Part shown: in pieces, positions 1 to 6,861 of the stretch
Position numbering within the stretch: position 1 is the first letter of the stretch
How the letters are laid out: every line of letters begins with the position of its first letter
Notes under the pieces: generated by a model
Database searches by the model: none
What the model was told of the DNA's origin: nothing
Seen by the model: only the letters and a program-made list of their open reading frames with translations
Source: Chloroflexota bacterium
GTDB lineage: Bacteria; Chloroflexota; Anaerolineae; Anaerolineales; JACQED01
NCBI GenBank assembly: GCA_016200785.1
Contig: JACQED010000550.1
Coordinates: 1 to 6,986 of the forward strand
Direction: 5' to 3'
Length of the DNA stretch: 6,986 nucleotides
Program-made: the position numbers and the translations under genes

Positions 1-1404
1 ATTCTTGACGAACATGGCGCGCGATTCGAGTCCGCCCTGCCCTATCTCGGCCTCGGCAACGAGGCAACGGCAAAGGCGTTGATAGATAAGTACGGCGATG
101 ATTACGTCGTCGTCAGCATTGGTCAGGCGGGGGAGATGCAACTCGGCGCGGCGGCCATCGCCGTGACCGACGCCAACGGCCAGCCGTTTCGCATGGCCGC
201 GCGCGGCGGGATGGGCGCGGTGATGGGGAGCAAGGGACTCAAGGCAATCTTGATCAGGCGCATCGCGGCGCGCGACGGCGCGCTGGCAAGAGACGCCGCC
301 AGATCGGCGACGATCGCCTTTCACAAATTCGTCGCGCCGAGTCCGCGCGTGAAGGTTCTGCGCGAGTACGGCACGGCCTCGACTGTGATGCTGACGCAAA
401 TGCTCGGTGGCCTGCCCACGCGCAATTTCAGCGCGGGCCAGTTCGAGCACGCGGAGGCGATCGGCGGCGAAGCCCTGCGCGACATTATTCTTTCGCGCGG
501 CGGCGAGGGCGCGCCGACCGAGGCTTGCATGGACGGATGCCTGATCCAGTGCAGTAACATCTTCGCCGACGCCGAGGGACGCCTGTCCGCCGCGCCGCTT
601 GAATTTGAAACCATCGGCCTCGTCGGCGCGAACCTCGGGTTGGAATCGCTGGACGAGGTGGCGCGCATCAACCGGTTGTGCAACGATCTCGGGCTGGACA
701 CGATCGAGATCGGCGCGGCACTGGGCGTCATGATGGAAGCCGCCGAGACGGACACTGCCCCAGTCGAGTTACGCGAGCTTCTCCCGCGTTTCGGCGATGG
801 CGCGCCAGCCGCCGAGATCGTCGCCGAGATCGCGCGAGGGACGAGGCTCGGCAAGTTGCTCGCCAGCGGAGTCGTCGCGGTGGGCAAGGCGCTCGGAGTC
901 CGGCGCGTACCCGCAGTCAAAGGGCAAGCGATGAGCGCCTATGACCCGCGCGCGATCAAGGGCACTGGCGTCACTTACGCCACGTCGCCGCAGGGCGCAG
1001 ATCACACCGCCGGGCTGACCGTCTTCGCGCAAGTCGATCACCGCGACCCGACGAAGGCCGTCGCGCTGTCTCGCGCTTCGCAACTTCAACGCGCGGCCTA
1101 CGACGCGCTCGGGCTGTGCGTATTCAACATTGGCGCGACCGGCGCGCGGCCCGACCTCGTGCTGGCGATGCTGAAAAGCACTTACGGGCTTGATTTGCCT
1201 CCCGACTGGCTCGACTCTCTTGGCCGCCGCGTGATAGACCTCGAACGCGCGTTCAACCGCGCCGCCGGCTTCACCGATTCTGACGACCGATTGCCGGACT
1301 TTCTGACTCACGAGACTCTGCCGCCGACGGGCAGTGTCTTCGATGTGCCGGAGGTAGAACTCGACCAGTTGTGGAACAATTCGGGCGTGGCTGATAGTCG
1401 TTAG
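1..1404 (+). CDS. Aldehyde:ferredoxin oxidoreductase (AOR) family protein, 5'-partial
   Basis: AOR-family enzymes oxidise aldehydes to acids (or the reverse) in the cytoplasm, using a tungsten or molybdenum bis-pterin and one [4Fe-4S] cluster, with ferredoxin as usual partner. The frame is open from base 1 with no start visible; 467 codons are present. Seen, in window residue numbers: the pterin-binding signature RGGMGAVMGSKGLKA at 68-82; E201/E203; cluster cysteines C176, C180 and C184; the pterin motif NDLGLD; GADH with H335; and DALGLC ending in C373. These match the order and spacing of Glu313, Cys288/291/295, His448 and Asp489-Cys494 in Pyrococcus furiosus AOR with an offset of about 112-121. 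So roughly 110-120 N-terminal residues lie upstream. The first cysteine pair is spaced CX3C instead of CX2C. The TTG at 79 is internal to the family domain and is not the start. The stop codon lies inside an inverted repeat. A dehydrogenase gene follows after 76 bp, probably in the same operon. The family is confident; the substrate and choice of metal are unknown. Confidence 0.93.
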   Translation: MLDEHGARFESALPYLGLGNEATAKALIDKYGDDYVVVSIGQAGEMQLGAAAIAVTDANGQPFRMAARGGMGAVMGSKGLKAILIRRIAARDGALARDAARSATIAFHKFVAPSPRVKVLREYGTASTVMLTQMLGGLPTRNFSAGQFEHAEAIGGEALRDIILSRGGEGAPTEACMDGCLIQCSNIFADAEGRLSAAPLEFETIGLVGANLGLESLDEVARINRLCNDLGLDTIEIGAALGVMMEAAETDTAPVELRELLPRFGDGAPAAEIVAEIARGTRLGKLLASGVVAVGKALGVRRVPAVKGQAMSAYDPRAIKGTGVTYATSPQGADHTAGLTVFAQVDHRDPTKAVALSRASQLQRAAYDALGLCVFNIGATGARPDLVLAMLKSTYGLDLPPDWLDSLGRRVIDLERAFNRAAGFTDSDDRLPDFLTHETLPPTGSVFDVPEVELDQLWNNSGVADSR

Positions 1405-1450
1405 CCAATGCCCGGCAACGCGGCTCGCCGTGCCCGCCTGCTATCAGCCA
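1388..1450. repeat. Imperfect intergenic repeat with 10-bp inverted arms (TGGCTGATAG type)
   Basis: TGGCTGATAG at 1388-1397 is exactly complementary to CTATCAGCCA at 1441-1450, with a 43-base spacer. The left arm can also pair locally with GTTAGCCA at 1400-1407, giving an 8-pair hairpin with G-U pairs and a 4-base loop. The following bases up to the next start carry several further GCCAT units. On the minus strand this reads as degenerate short repeats of the ATGGC/TGGCTGATAG kind, which I recall as common intergenic filler in Chloroflexota and cyanobacteria (from memory, not checked). The left arm includes the last codons of the upstream gene. It could form an RNA structure between the two cistrons. 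There is no T-run, so it is not a typical terminator. Confidence 0.6.
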
Positions 1451-1480
1451 TAGGCCATCTGCCATTCGCCAGGAGCCATC

Positions 1481-2506
1481 ATGCCTCAACACAAAGTCCT
1501 CTTCGTCACACAACGCGGCCAGCGCCACCAGCAAGCCGCCCTCGACGCCGCGCCGCCAGAATTCGAAATCACCATGCGCCGCACGACGGACAAGGCCGAG
1601 ATCGTCGGCCTTCTGCCGGAGGCAGAGTTCTTCGTCAGCGAGCGCGCGGGCGTCATTGACGCCGACATCATCGCCGCCGGCCGGAATCTGAGACTGATCC
1701 AGCGGCTCGGCTCGCAGGTGTGGGACATTGACACCGAGGCCGCCAAACGCGCCGGTATCCCGGTGTGCTACTGGCCGGTGCGAACGTGCGTGTTCGTGGC
1801 CGAGCACATGACCATGCAGATGATCGCTCTGGCCCGGCGCATCCGCGAGATGATGAAGATCACTTCCGAGGCCGCCGATTGGGGCCAGAAGTCCGAGCGC
1901 GGCGACGAGGATCACTTCGCCTACAACTGGTCGGGCCGGCAGAACATCGGCGCGCTGTGGCGCGCGACGGTCGGCATCGTCGGCTTCGGCGAGATCGGCA
2001 CCGAACTCGCGCGGCGCTTGAAGGGCTTCGAGAGCCGGGTGCTTTACCACAAGCGCCAGCGGCTTCCGGCGCGGGCCGAGGCCGAACTCAATCTCACGTA
2101 CGCCGCCTCAAGAGATGAACTAATCGCGCCAAGCGACTTTGTGTGTTCGCTTCTGCCCTATTCCAAGGAGAACGACCAGACGCTGAGCACGGCGTTCTTC
2201 GCTGCGATGAAACCCGACGCGATCTTTGTCCATTGCGGATCGGGCGCGGTGGTGGACGAAGCGGCGCTGATCGAGGCTCTGCGCTCCGGCCACCTCGCCG
2301 GCGCAGCGCTGGACACTTATACGTGGGAACCTCTGCGCGCTGACGACCCGCTTCTTGAATTGGCGCGCGACCCGATGGTCAATCTCATCCTTACGCCGCA
2401 CATCGGCTCCGGCGTCATCGCCGCGCACCGCAGCGAGCGCGCGGACGATTACACCAACTTGAAGGCATTGCTCTCTGGCGGAGAAGTGCGGTATCGGCTC
2501 GTCTGA
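1481..2506 (+). CDS. D-isomer-specific 2-hydroxyacid dehydrogenase family protein (catalytic Arg replaced by Ser)
   Basis: Family members reduce 2-ketoacids to D-2-hydroxyacids with NAD(P)H (glyoxylate reductases, phosphoglycerate and formate dehydrogenases). The 341-residue length is normal. The N-terminal substrate domain (about 1-105) leads into VAEH at 106-109. The Rossmann segment has GFGEIG at 168-173. The strand-2 end reads VLYHKRQR (187-194), with basic residues where NAD-specific enzymes carry an acid, so NADP preference is plausible. The catalytic Glu (E283 in WEPL) and His (H307 in TPHIGS) are present. The position of the third catalytic residue, Arg240 of E. coli PGDH in the ARG-xxVD motif, is S254 (HCGSGAVVDE); spacing to E283 is the canonical 29 residues, so the alignment is secure. 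The ATG start has AGGAG at 1471-1475, five bases upstream. It lies 76 bp after the AOR-family gene on the same strand and ends at a strong terminator, suggesting a two-gene operon tail. The family is firm; normal dehydrogenase activity is doubtful. Confidence 0.92.
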   Translation: MPQHKVLFVTQRGQRHQQAALDAAPPEFEITMRRTTDKAEIVGLLPEAEFFVSERAGVIDADIIAAGRNLRLIQRLGSQVWDIDTEAAKRAGIPVCYWPVRTCVFVAEHMTMQMIALARRIREMMKITSEAADWGQKSERGDEDHFAYNWSGRQNIGALWRATVGIVGFGEIGTELARRLKGFESRVLYHKRQRLPARAEAELNLTYAASRDELIAPSDFVCSLLPYSKENDQTLSTAFFAAMKPDAIFVHCGSGAVVDEAALIEALRSGHLAGAALDTYTWEPLRADDPLLELARDPMVNLILTPHIGSGVIAAHRSERADDYTNLKALLSGGEVRYRLV

Positions 2507-2542
2507 AAGGCGCGCCCAATAATCTACGCCAACGGGCACAAA

Positions 2543-2580
2543 GAAAAGACGGATGGCGTATTTCGTCCATCCGTCTTTTC
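2543..2580. terminator. Bidirectional intrinsic terminator between convergent genes
   Basis: GAAAAGACGGATGG (2543-2556) and CCATCCGTCTTTTC (2567-2580) form a perfect 14-bp stem with a 10-base loop. The A-rich left base and T-rich right base give a CTTTTC tail on either strand. It sits between the stop of the dehydrogenase gene (2506) and the stop of the minus-strand coiled-coil gene (2612), where a shared terminator would be expected. The U-tract is only four bases, so efficiency is uncertain. The rest of the 105-bp gap shows nothing else. Confidence 0.85.
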
Positions 2581-2611
2581 GCTCCGGGACTCAATAGGCT
2601 GAGCAAGTAGA

Positions 2612-3514
2612 CTAATCGATAACCCCGCGCGGCGGCACTTCCTCGCCCCGGCTGCCGACCAATCCAATCCCGAACGTCTCGGCGGCTTGGCGGGCGCTCA
2701 GGTCGGCCCGCATCCCGTAAACATACACCAGATATGGACCCTTCACTCCTGCCGCTTGCAGCGCAACGAGAAAATCGGGCGAGCGCATCCGATTGGCCCA
2801 TGCCTCCACCGCCCGCCAACCCAGCCGCACCTTCGCTTCCAGAACTGCCCACAAGGCCTTCCCAGCCGAATCTTCCAGCGGCAAAATGACATCCACATCG
2901 CCATTCCATCGCAAGTTGAAAGCTTCGCCCACAGCGCGATAGCCCTTCATTTCGAGCACGACTCTGAGAACGTCGGCGGCTTCCTCTTCGGTGGTTGCGC
3001 CGATTCGGTTCTCGGTGCGCTTCTGCGCCTCGCCGAGTTCTCTTACACTTTGTTCAGTACGCTTCTGCGCCTCGGCTAACTCTTCAACGCGGCTCTCGGT
3101 GCGCATCTGCGCCTCGGCTAACTCTTCGACGCGGCTCTCGGTACGCTTCTGCGCCTCGGCTAACTCTTCGACGCGGCTCTCGGTACGCTTCTGCGCCTCG
3201 GCTAACTCTTCAACGCGGCTCTCGGTACGCTTCTGCGCCTCAGCCAATTCCGCCAGCGCCCGGTCCAAACGTCCCACGTCGGCCTGCGCGCGTTGCTCGA
3301 ACTCCGCCCGCCGCTCGTCCGACCGCTTCTGCGTCTCGGCCAGTTCTCTCACCGCCTGCGCTGTGCGCTTCTGCTCCTCGGCCAGCTCACGCAGTGCCTG
3401 TGGCAGGGCAAGAATATCGTCGGTCAACACTAGCCGGCGCAACTCGGCGCGCCATTCCGGCTGCTGCTCCAGCAACACCACTAAATCGTGAAATTCGCGG
3501 ACAGTGAATGCCAT
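2612..3514 (-). CDS. Coiled-coil protein with C-terminal PD-(D/E)XK nuclease-like domain (DUF3782-like)
   Basis: Three parts are visible in 300 residues. An N-terminal segment (about 1-42, with PEWRAELRRLVLTDDILALP at 19-38) resembles the conserved head of a bacterial family often found in Chloroflexota and cyanobacteria. A charged helical middle (43-172) is built of 14-residue units of the form ELAEAQKRTESRVE. There are two units at 43-70, an 18-residue interruption, then six in tandem at 89-172. Fourteen residues equal two heptads, so a continuous coiled coil is expected. The C-terminal domain (about 173-290) has TEEEAADVL, then GDVDVIL (D206/D208), then LEAKV (E226, K228), an arrangement typical of the restriction-endonuclease-like fold. 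There is no signal peptide or membrane segment. The gene stands alone on this strand, with its own extended -10 promoter; the ribosome site is weak (AGG about 11 bases before ATG). DUF3782 membership is from memory. Function and nuclease activity are unknown. Confidence 0.88.
   Translation of the reverse strand: MAFTVREFHDLVVLLEQQPEWRAELRRLVLTDDILALPQALRELAEEQKRTAQAVRELAETQKRSDERRAEFEQRAQADVGRLDRALAELAEAQKRTESRVEELAEAQKRTESRVEELAEAQKRTESRVEELAEAQMRTESRVEELAEAQKRTEQSVRELGEAQKRTENRIGATTEEEAADVLRVVLEMKGYRAVGEAFNLRWNGDVDVILPLEDSAGKALWAVLEAKVRLGWRAVEAWANRMRSPDFLVALQAAGVKGPYLVYVYGMRADLSARQAAETFGIGLVGSRGEEVPPRGVID
2999..3250 (-). repeat. 42-bp in-frame tandem repeat, six units
   Basis: Six consecutive 42-bp units encode residues 89-172 of the coiled-coil protein. 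The units at 3125-3166 and 3167-3208 are identical over all 42 bases. Unit 3083-3124 differs from them at three positions and unit 3209-3250 at four. The outer two, 2999-3040 and 3041-3082, are clearly diverged. Identical central copies with older flanks point to recent expansion by slippage or unequal recombination. Two more distant relatives of the unit lie at 3305-3388. The unit length keeps both the reading frame and the heptad register. Confidence 0.93.
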
Positions 3515-3534
3515 AGCGGGAAATACCTGCCGTG

Positions 3535-3543
3535 ATTATAGCA
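3535..3543 (-). promoter_or_regulatory. Extended -10 promoter for the coiled-coil gene
   Basis: On the minus strand the sequence reads TGCTATAAT, a perfect TATAAT with the TGN extension of sigma-70-type extended -10 promoters. It lies 20 bases upstream of the ATG at 3514, implying a short leader. No good -35 box is visible at 16-18 bases (about TTTCCT), as is usual when an extended -10 is present. Its -35 area overlaps the opposing promoter. Confidence 0.7.
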
Positions 3544-3552
3544 CAGCCCGAA

Positions 3553-3581
3553 TTGACAGGAAACGGCGCAAGTAATATCAT
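3553..3581 (+). promoter_or_regulatory. Sigma-70-type promoter for the molybdenum hydroxylase operon
   Basis: TTGACA at 3553-3558 is a perfect consensus -35. TATCAT at 3576-3581 matches TATAAT at five of six positions. The spacer is exactly 17 bases. The implied start is near 3588, giving a leader of about 27 bases that contains GGAGAG (3601-3606), eight bases before the ATG at 3615. I see no clear operator or riboswitch. A consensus-like promoter suggests fairly constitutive expression unless a repressor acts in the 100-bp gap. Confidence 0.72.
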
Positions 3582-3614
3582 CCAACGCGTTCGCCTTTAC
3601 GGAGAGATCACGAA

Positions 3615-5984
3615 ATGGCAGAGCAGGATTTGGCATCGGCGCCCCCAACCAGCTCGAATTGGGTCGGCCAACGGCTGAAGCGACGGGAAGATCCCGAACT
3701 GCTGACCGGTGCCGGTGAATTTGTGGGCGACCTCACGAGGCCGGGGATGTTGCACGCGGCGTTTCTGCGCAGCCCGTTTCCCCACGCGCGAATTCGATCC
3801 ATTGATGCAAGTCGCGCCCAGCAGATGCCCGGCGTGCATGCTGTCCTGACCGGGGCGGACTTGCCGCCGGACCTCGCCCCCCAGCCCCAGGTGCATCACT
3901 TCGCCGGCCAGCGGCCGACGCCATATTACGCGCTGATGCGCGATCGCGTGCGATACGCCGGTGAGACGGTGGCGGTCGTCGCCGCCGAATCGCGTTACCT
4001 CGCGGAAGATGCACTCGAGCAGATTGACGTGGACTGGGAGATTCTGCCTTCCACCGGCGATGCCGAGTCCGCGCTCCGATCCGAGGCGCCGCGACTCTAC
4101 GACGATTGGCCCGACAACGTGGCCGGGACGTATCACGCCGAGATGGGCGACGTTGACCGGGCGCTGGCCGAGGCCGACGTGGTGATCACGGAACGGTTCA
4201 AAGTCCAGCGCCAATTCGCCTGTCCCATCGAGACGCGCGGCGTCCTGGCGGAATGGGACGCGCGCCGGGACGAACTGACGCTGTGGACTTCCACTCAAAG
4301 CCCGAACGTCGTCCGCGACTTCCTGGCCGAGGTGCTGGGGATGCCGGCGCATCGCCTCCGCGTTTTGACGCCCCGGGTCGGAGGCGGGTTTGGCGGTAAA
4401 TTCCATTTTTACCCGGAGGAAGTCGCGATCGCCTTGCTGTCGCGCCGGACTGGGAGGCCCGTGCTGTGGGTCGAAGATCGCATCGAGTCCTTCACAGCCA
4501 CCGTTCACGCCTGCGAAGAAAGCGTGACTGCGACGCTCGGCGCAAAACGAGATGGCACGCTCACCGCGATCAAGGCCGAAGTGATCGGCGATATGGGGGC
4601 TTATCTGCACACGGTGAGTTTTGGCCCGGTGTGGCTGACGTCGGCGATGATCACGAACGTCTATCAGATTCCCAGCGCCCGTGTGGATACATTGGCGGTA
4701 GTGACCAACAAAACGCCTTTCGGGTCGTATCGCGGATGGGGACAGCCACAGGCCAACTTCGTTGTCGAGCGAATGGTTGACCGAATGGCGCTGGCGCTGG
4801 AGATGGACCCGGCGGAACTTCGTCGCAAGAATTTCATTCCTCCTGACCGGTTCCCTTACACCGGTTTGGTGCACACCTTCGACAGCGGGCGATATGCCGA
4901 GTGCCTTGACCGCGCGCTCGAACTGGCCGATTACCGCGAGTGGCGTGCTCGACAGGCGGCGCTGCGCGGGAGCGGGCGATACATCGGTATCGGCGTTTCG
5001 TTCTACGTGGAGAACACGGCGCTCGGCCCTTCGCGGATTCTCAACGAAGGCGGGATGCGGCAGGGCGGTTTTGATACCGCGCACCTGCGACTCGAGCCGG
5101 GCGGCGAAGTGACGCTGTACACCGGGCTGAGTGAAATGGGGCAGGGATTCACCAATGGCCTCTCACAGTTGTGCGCCGAGCAGCTCGGAGTCCGACCGGA
5201 TCAGATCAACGTGGTGACCGGCGACACGCAAGCCTGTCCCTATACCGGCTACGGCACGGGGGCCAGCCGGTCCGCCTCAGTGGGCGGCGCCGCCGTGATC
5301 AAAGCCTCGCACAGTCTGCGCCAAAAGATCGAAGCCATCGCGGCGCACATGCTCGAGGCCTCGCCCGCCGATCTGCTGATCGAGGCGGGACGTATCTGGG
5401 TCAAGGGTGCGCCGGCGCGTGCGATCACGATGAAGGACGTTGGCCGGGCAGCCTACCATCGTGCGATAGAGTTGCCGCCTGATATGCTTCCCGGCCTCGA
5501 GGCCATCGAAGTCTTCGATCCGCCGCAGATGGCCTGGCCCTATGGCGCGAACGTCGCGGTCGTGGAAGTGGACGTTGAAACGGGCGAGGTTAAGTTTCTG
5601 GACTACGCCTACGTTCACGACTGCGGCACGATGCTCAACCCGTTGATTGTCGAAGGACAGATTCAGGGCGGCGTCGCGCAGGGCATCAGCGCAGCGCTGT
5701 ATGAAGAACTCAAATACGACAGTAATGGACAGCCCATGTTTGGCACCTTCATGGATTACCTGATCCCCACCGCCGCCGATTTACCCCACCTGAGGCTCGA
5801 CCACACAATCACGCCATCGCCGATCATTCCGGGCGGCATGAAGGGGGCCGGTGAGGCCGGCATCATCGGCTCACCCGCCGCCGTGGTCAACGCGATCGAG
5901 GACGCATTGCGCCCCTTCGACGTGAAGTTCACGCAAACGCCGATCACGCCGGATACGATTCTCACGGCGCTGGAAACGAAGTGA
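3615..5984 (+). CDS. Xanthine dehydrogenase/CO dehydrogenase superfamily, molybdopterin-binding large subunit
   Basis: This is the catalytic subunit of a molybdenum hydroxylase, a class that hydroxylates aldehydes or N-heterocycles with water and passes electrons through [2Fe-2S] centres and FAD. The length of 789 residues is normal for CoxL-like subunits. The N-terminus has VGQRLKRREDPELLTGAGEF (17-36), typical of this branch. The a/b hammerhead domain spans about 25-145 and the Moco domain the rest: GGGFGGK (256-262), SYRGWGQ (371-377), GLSEMGQGF (504-512, with Mo-ligand-contacting Q510), HDCGTMLNP (668-676) and GMKGAGEAG (741-749), whose E747 is the expected catalytic base. R373 aligns with Arg880 of bovine xanthine oxidase, but F263 replaces its purine-binding Glu802. 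The AYxCSFR loop of true CO dehydrogenase (form I CoxL) is absent, so neither CO nor purine can be assumed as substrate. The start is supported by GGAGAG eight bases upstream and a consensus promoter. It overlaps the FAD-subunit gene by four bases, indicating translational coupling. Confidence 0.95.
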   Translation: MAEQDLASAPPTSSNWVGQRLKRREDPELLTGAGEFVGDLTRPGMLHAAFLRSPFPHARIRSIDASRAQQMPGVHAVLTGADLPPDLAPQPQVHHFAGQRPTPYYALMRDRVRYAGETVAVVAAESRYLAEDALEQIDVDWEILPSTGDAESALRSEAPRLYDDWPDNVAGTYHAEMGDVDRALAEADVVITERFKVQRQFACPIETRGVLAEWDARRDELTLWTSTQSPNVVRDFLAEVLGMPAHRLRVLTPRVGGGFGGKFHFYPEEVAIALLSRRTGRPVLWVEDRIESFTATVHACEESVTATLGAKRDGTLTAIKAEVIGDMGAYLHTVSFGPVWLTSAMITNVYQIPSARVDTLAVVTNKTPFGSYRGWGQPQANFVVERMVDRMALALEMDPAELRRKNFIPPDRFPYTGLVHTFDSGRYAECLDRALELADYREWRARQAALRGSGRYIGIGVSFYVENTALGPSRILNEGGMRQGGFDTAHLRLEPGGEVTLYTGLSEMGQGFTNGLSQLCAEQLGVRPDQINVVTGDTQACPYTGYGTGASRSASVGGAAVIKASHSLRQKIEAIAAHMLEASPADLLIEAGRIWVKGAPARAITMKDVGRAAYHRAIELPPDMLPGLEAIEVFDPPQMAWPYGANVAVVEVDVETGEVKFLDYAYVHDCGTMLNPLIVEGQIQGGVAQGISAALYEELKYDSNGQPMFGTFMDYLIPTAADLPHLRLDHTITPSPIIPGGMKGAGEAGIIGSPAAVVNAIEDALRPFDVKFTQTPITPDTILTALETK

Positions 5985-6853
5985 AGCCGCCCCGATTCGA
6001 GTACGTCGCGCCGAGGACTCTGGACGAAGCGCTTGCTTTTCTGGCTCGCTCGCCGGACGAGACCAAATTGATCGCCGGAGGCCAGAGCCTCGTGCCACTT
6101 CTGAATCTGCGGCTGATCCGGCCCAAGTATGTTGTCGATCTGAACACCGTCGAGGGGTTGAGCGAAATACGACGGCCGGCCGAGGGAGCTTTGCGACTCG
6201 GCGCGATGGTGCGACAGCGCGCGCTGGAGAATCATCCACTCGTCCGCCAACTCGCGCCGCTCTTGCCGGAGGCCGCAAGATATGTGGCGCACGCCGCGAT
6301 CCGCAATCGCGGTACCGTCGGGGGGAGTCTAGCGCACGCGGATCCGGCAGCAGAACTCCCGGCGGCCATGACGGTCCTCCGTGCGAGGCTGACGCTGAAT
6401 CGCGCCGACGGCGCCACCCGCTCGCTCTCTCCAGAGGAGTTTTTTCTCGGCCCACTTACCACGGCGATTCGGCCCGACGAGATTCTGACAGCCATTGAGA
6501 TCGAGCCGCCGCCGGAGAACACCGGCTGGGCGTTTCTCGAAGTGGCGCGCGTTCACGGCGCATTTGCGCTGGTCGGCGTTGCGGCGCTGGTGCACCTCGA
6601 CAGGAATGGAATTGTGGATCTGGCGCGCATAGCTCTGTGCGGCGTAGACGGTGTCCCTTACGCGCCTGAATGGTTTGAGGAGATGATTGTCGGCCAGCGT
6701 CCAGGCTCTGATTTGTTTTCGCAAGTGGGCCGCCGCCTGCGTGAGACCCTTCAGCCTGTATCCGATCCGGTGATCGGCGCGGAGTATCGGCGAACGGCGG
6801 CGAGCTCGCTCGTTGTTAGAGCACTGGACACAGCGCATCGGCGAGCCAGTTGA
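5981..6853 (+). CDS. FAD-binding (medium) subunit of molybdenum hydroxylase, CoxM-like
   Basis: This subunit carries the FAD that takes electrons from the [2Fe-2S] centres of the hydroxylase and passes them to the final acceptor. It is 290 residues long, the usual size. The two family flavin-binding signatures are present: AGGQSLVPLLNLRL at 32-45 (usual form AGGxSL) and IRNRGTVGGSLAHADPAAEL at 107-126. The C-terminal domain (about 170-290) corresponds to the CO dehydrogenase flavoprotein C-terminal fold. The start is GTG at 5981, overlapping the large-subunit stop in a GTGA arrangement. This keeps the family N-terminus (FEYVAPRTLDEALAFL) in its expected place and implies coupled translation. 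No cysteine cluster is fused to it, so the iron-sulfur subunit must be separate. Substrate and electron acceptor are unknown. Confidence 0.95.
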   Translation: MKPPRFEYVAPRTLDEALAFLARSPDETKLIAGGQSLVPLLNLRLIRPKYVVDLNTVEGLSEIRRPAEGALRLGAMVRQRALENHPLVRQLAPLLPEAARYVAHAAIRNRGTVGGSLAHADPAAELPAAMTVLRARLTLNRADGATRSLSPEEFFLGPLTTAIRPDEILTAIEIEPPPENTGWAFLEVARVHGAFALVGVAALVHLDRNGIVDLARIALCGVDGVPYAPEWFEEMIVGQRPGSDLFSQVGRRLRETLQPVSDPVIGAEYRRTAASSLVVRALDTAHRRAS

Positions 6854-6861
6854 ATGAGAAT

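Noticed and set aside
1408..1659. 83-codon frame starting just after the AOR-family stop
   Set aside because: It runs into the dehydrogenase gene in another frame, has no ribosome site and matches no family; its first part is repeat sequence.
1271..2050. 259-codon minus-strand frame across the cistron junction
   Set aside because: It is a shadow of two conserved + strand genes. The MADGLWLIAGG stretch is simply the translated intergenic repeat.
2999..3250. Possible CRISPR array or minisatellite, given regular near-identical 42-bp units
   Set aside because: The units are contiguous with no unique spacers, and they encode an in-frame coiled coil.
2991..3507. Two + strand frames over the coiled-coil gene, with repetitive Ser/Arg/Ala-rich products
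   Set aside because: They are readings of the 42-bp repeat on the opposite strand; periodic low-complexity translation is expected from a repeat free of stops.
3573..3578. TAATAT as the -10 box of the + strand promoter
   Set aside because: It is only 14 bases from TTGACA. TATCAT at 3576 gives the optimal 17-base spacing.
3597..5084. 495-codon open frame antisense to the molybdopterin subunit gene
   Set aside because: It mirrors a clearly conserved coding sequence in GC-rich DNA, its translation resembles no family, and no promoter or ribosome site precedes it.
3615..6853. Aerobic carbon monoxide dehydrogenase (coxLM)
   Set aside because: The form I CoxL motif AYxCSFR with its Cu-binding cysteine is absent; the loop reads SYRGWGQ.
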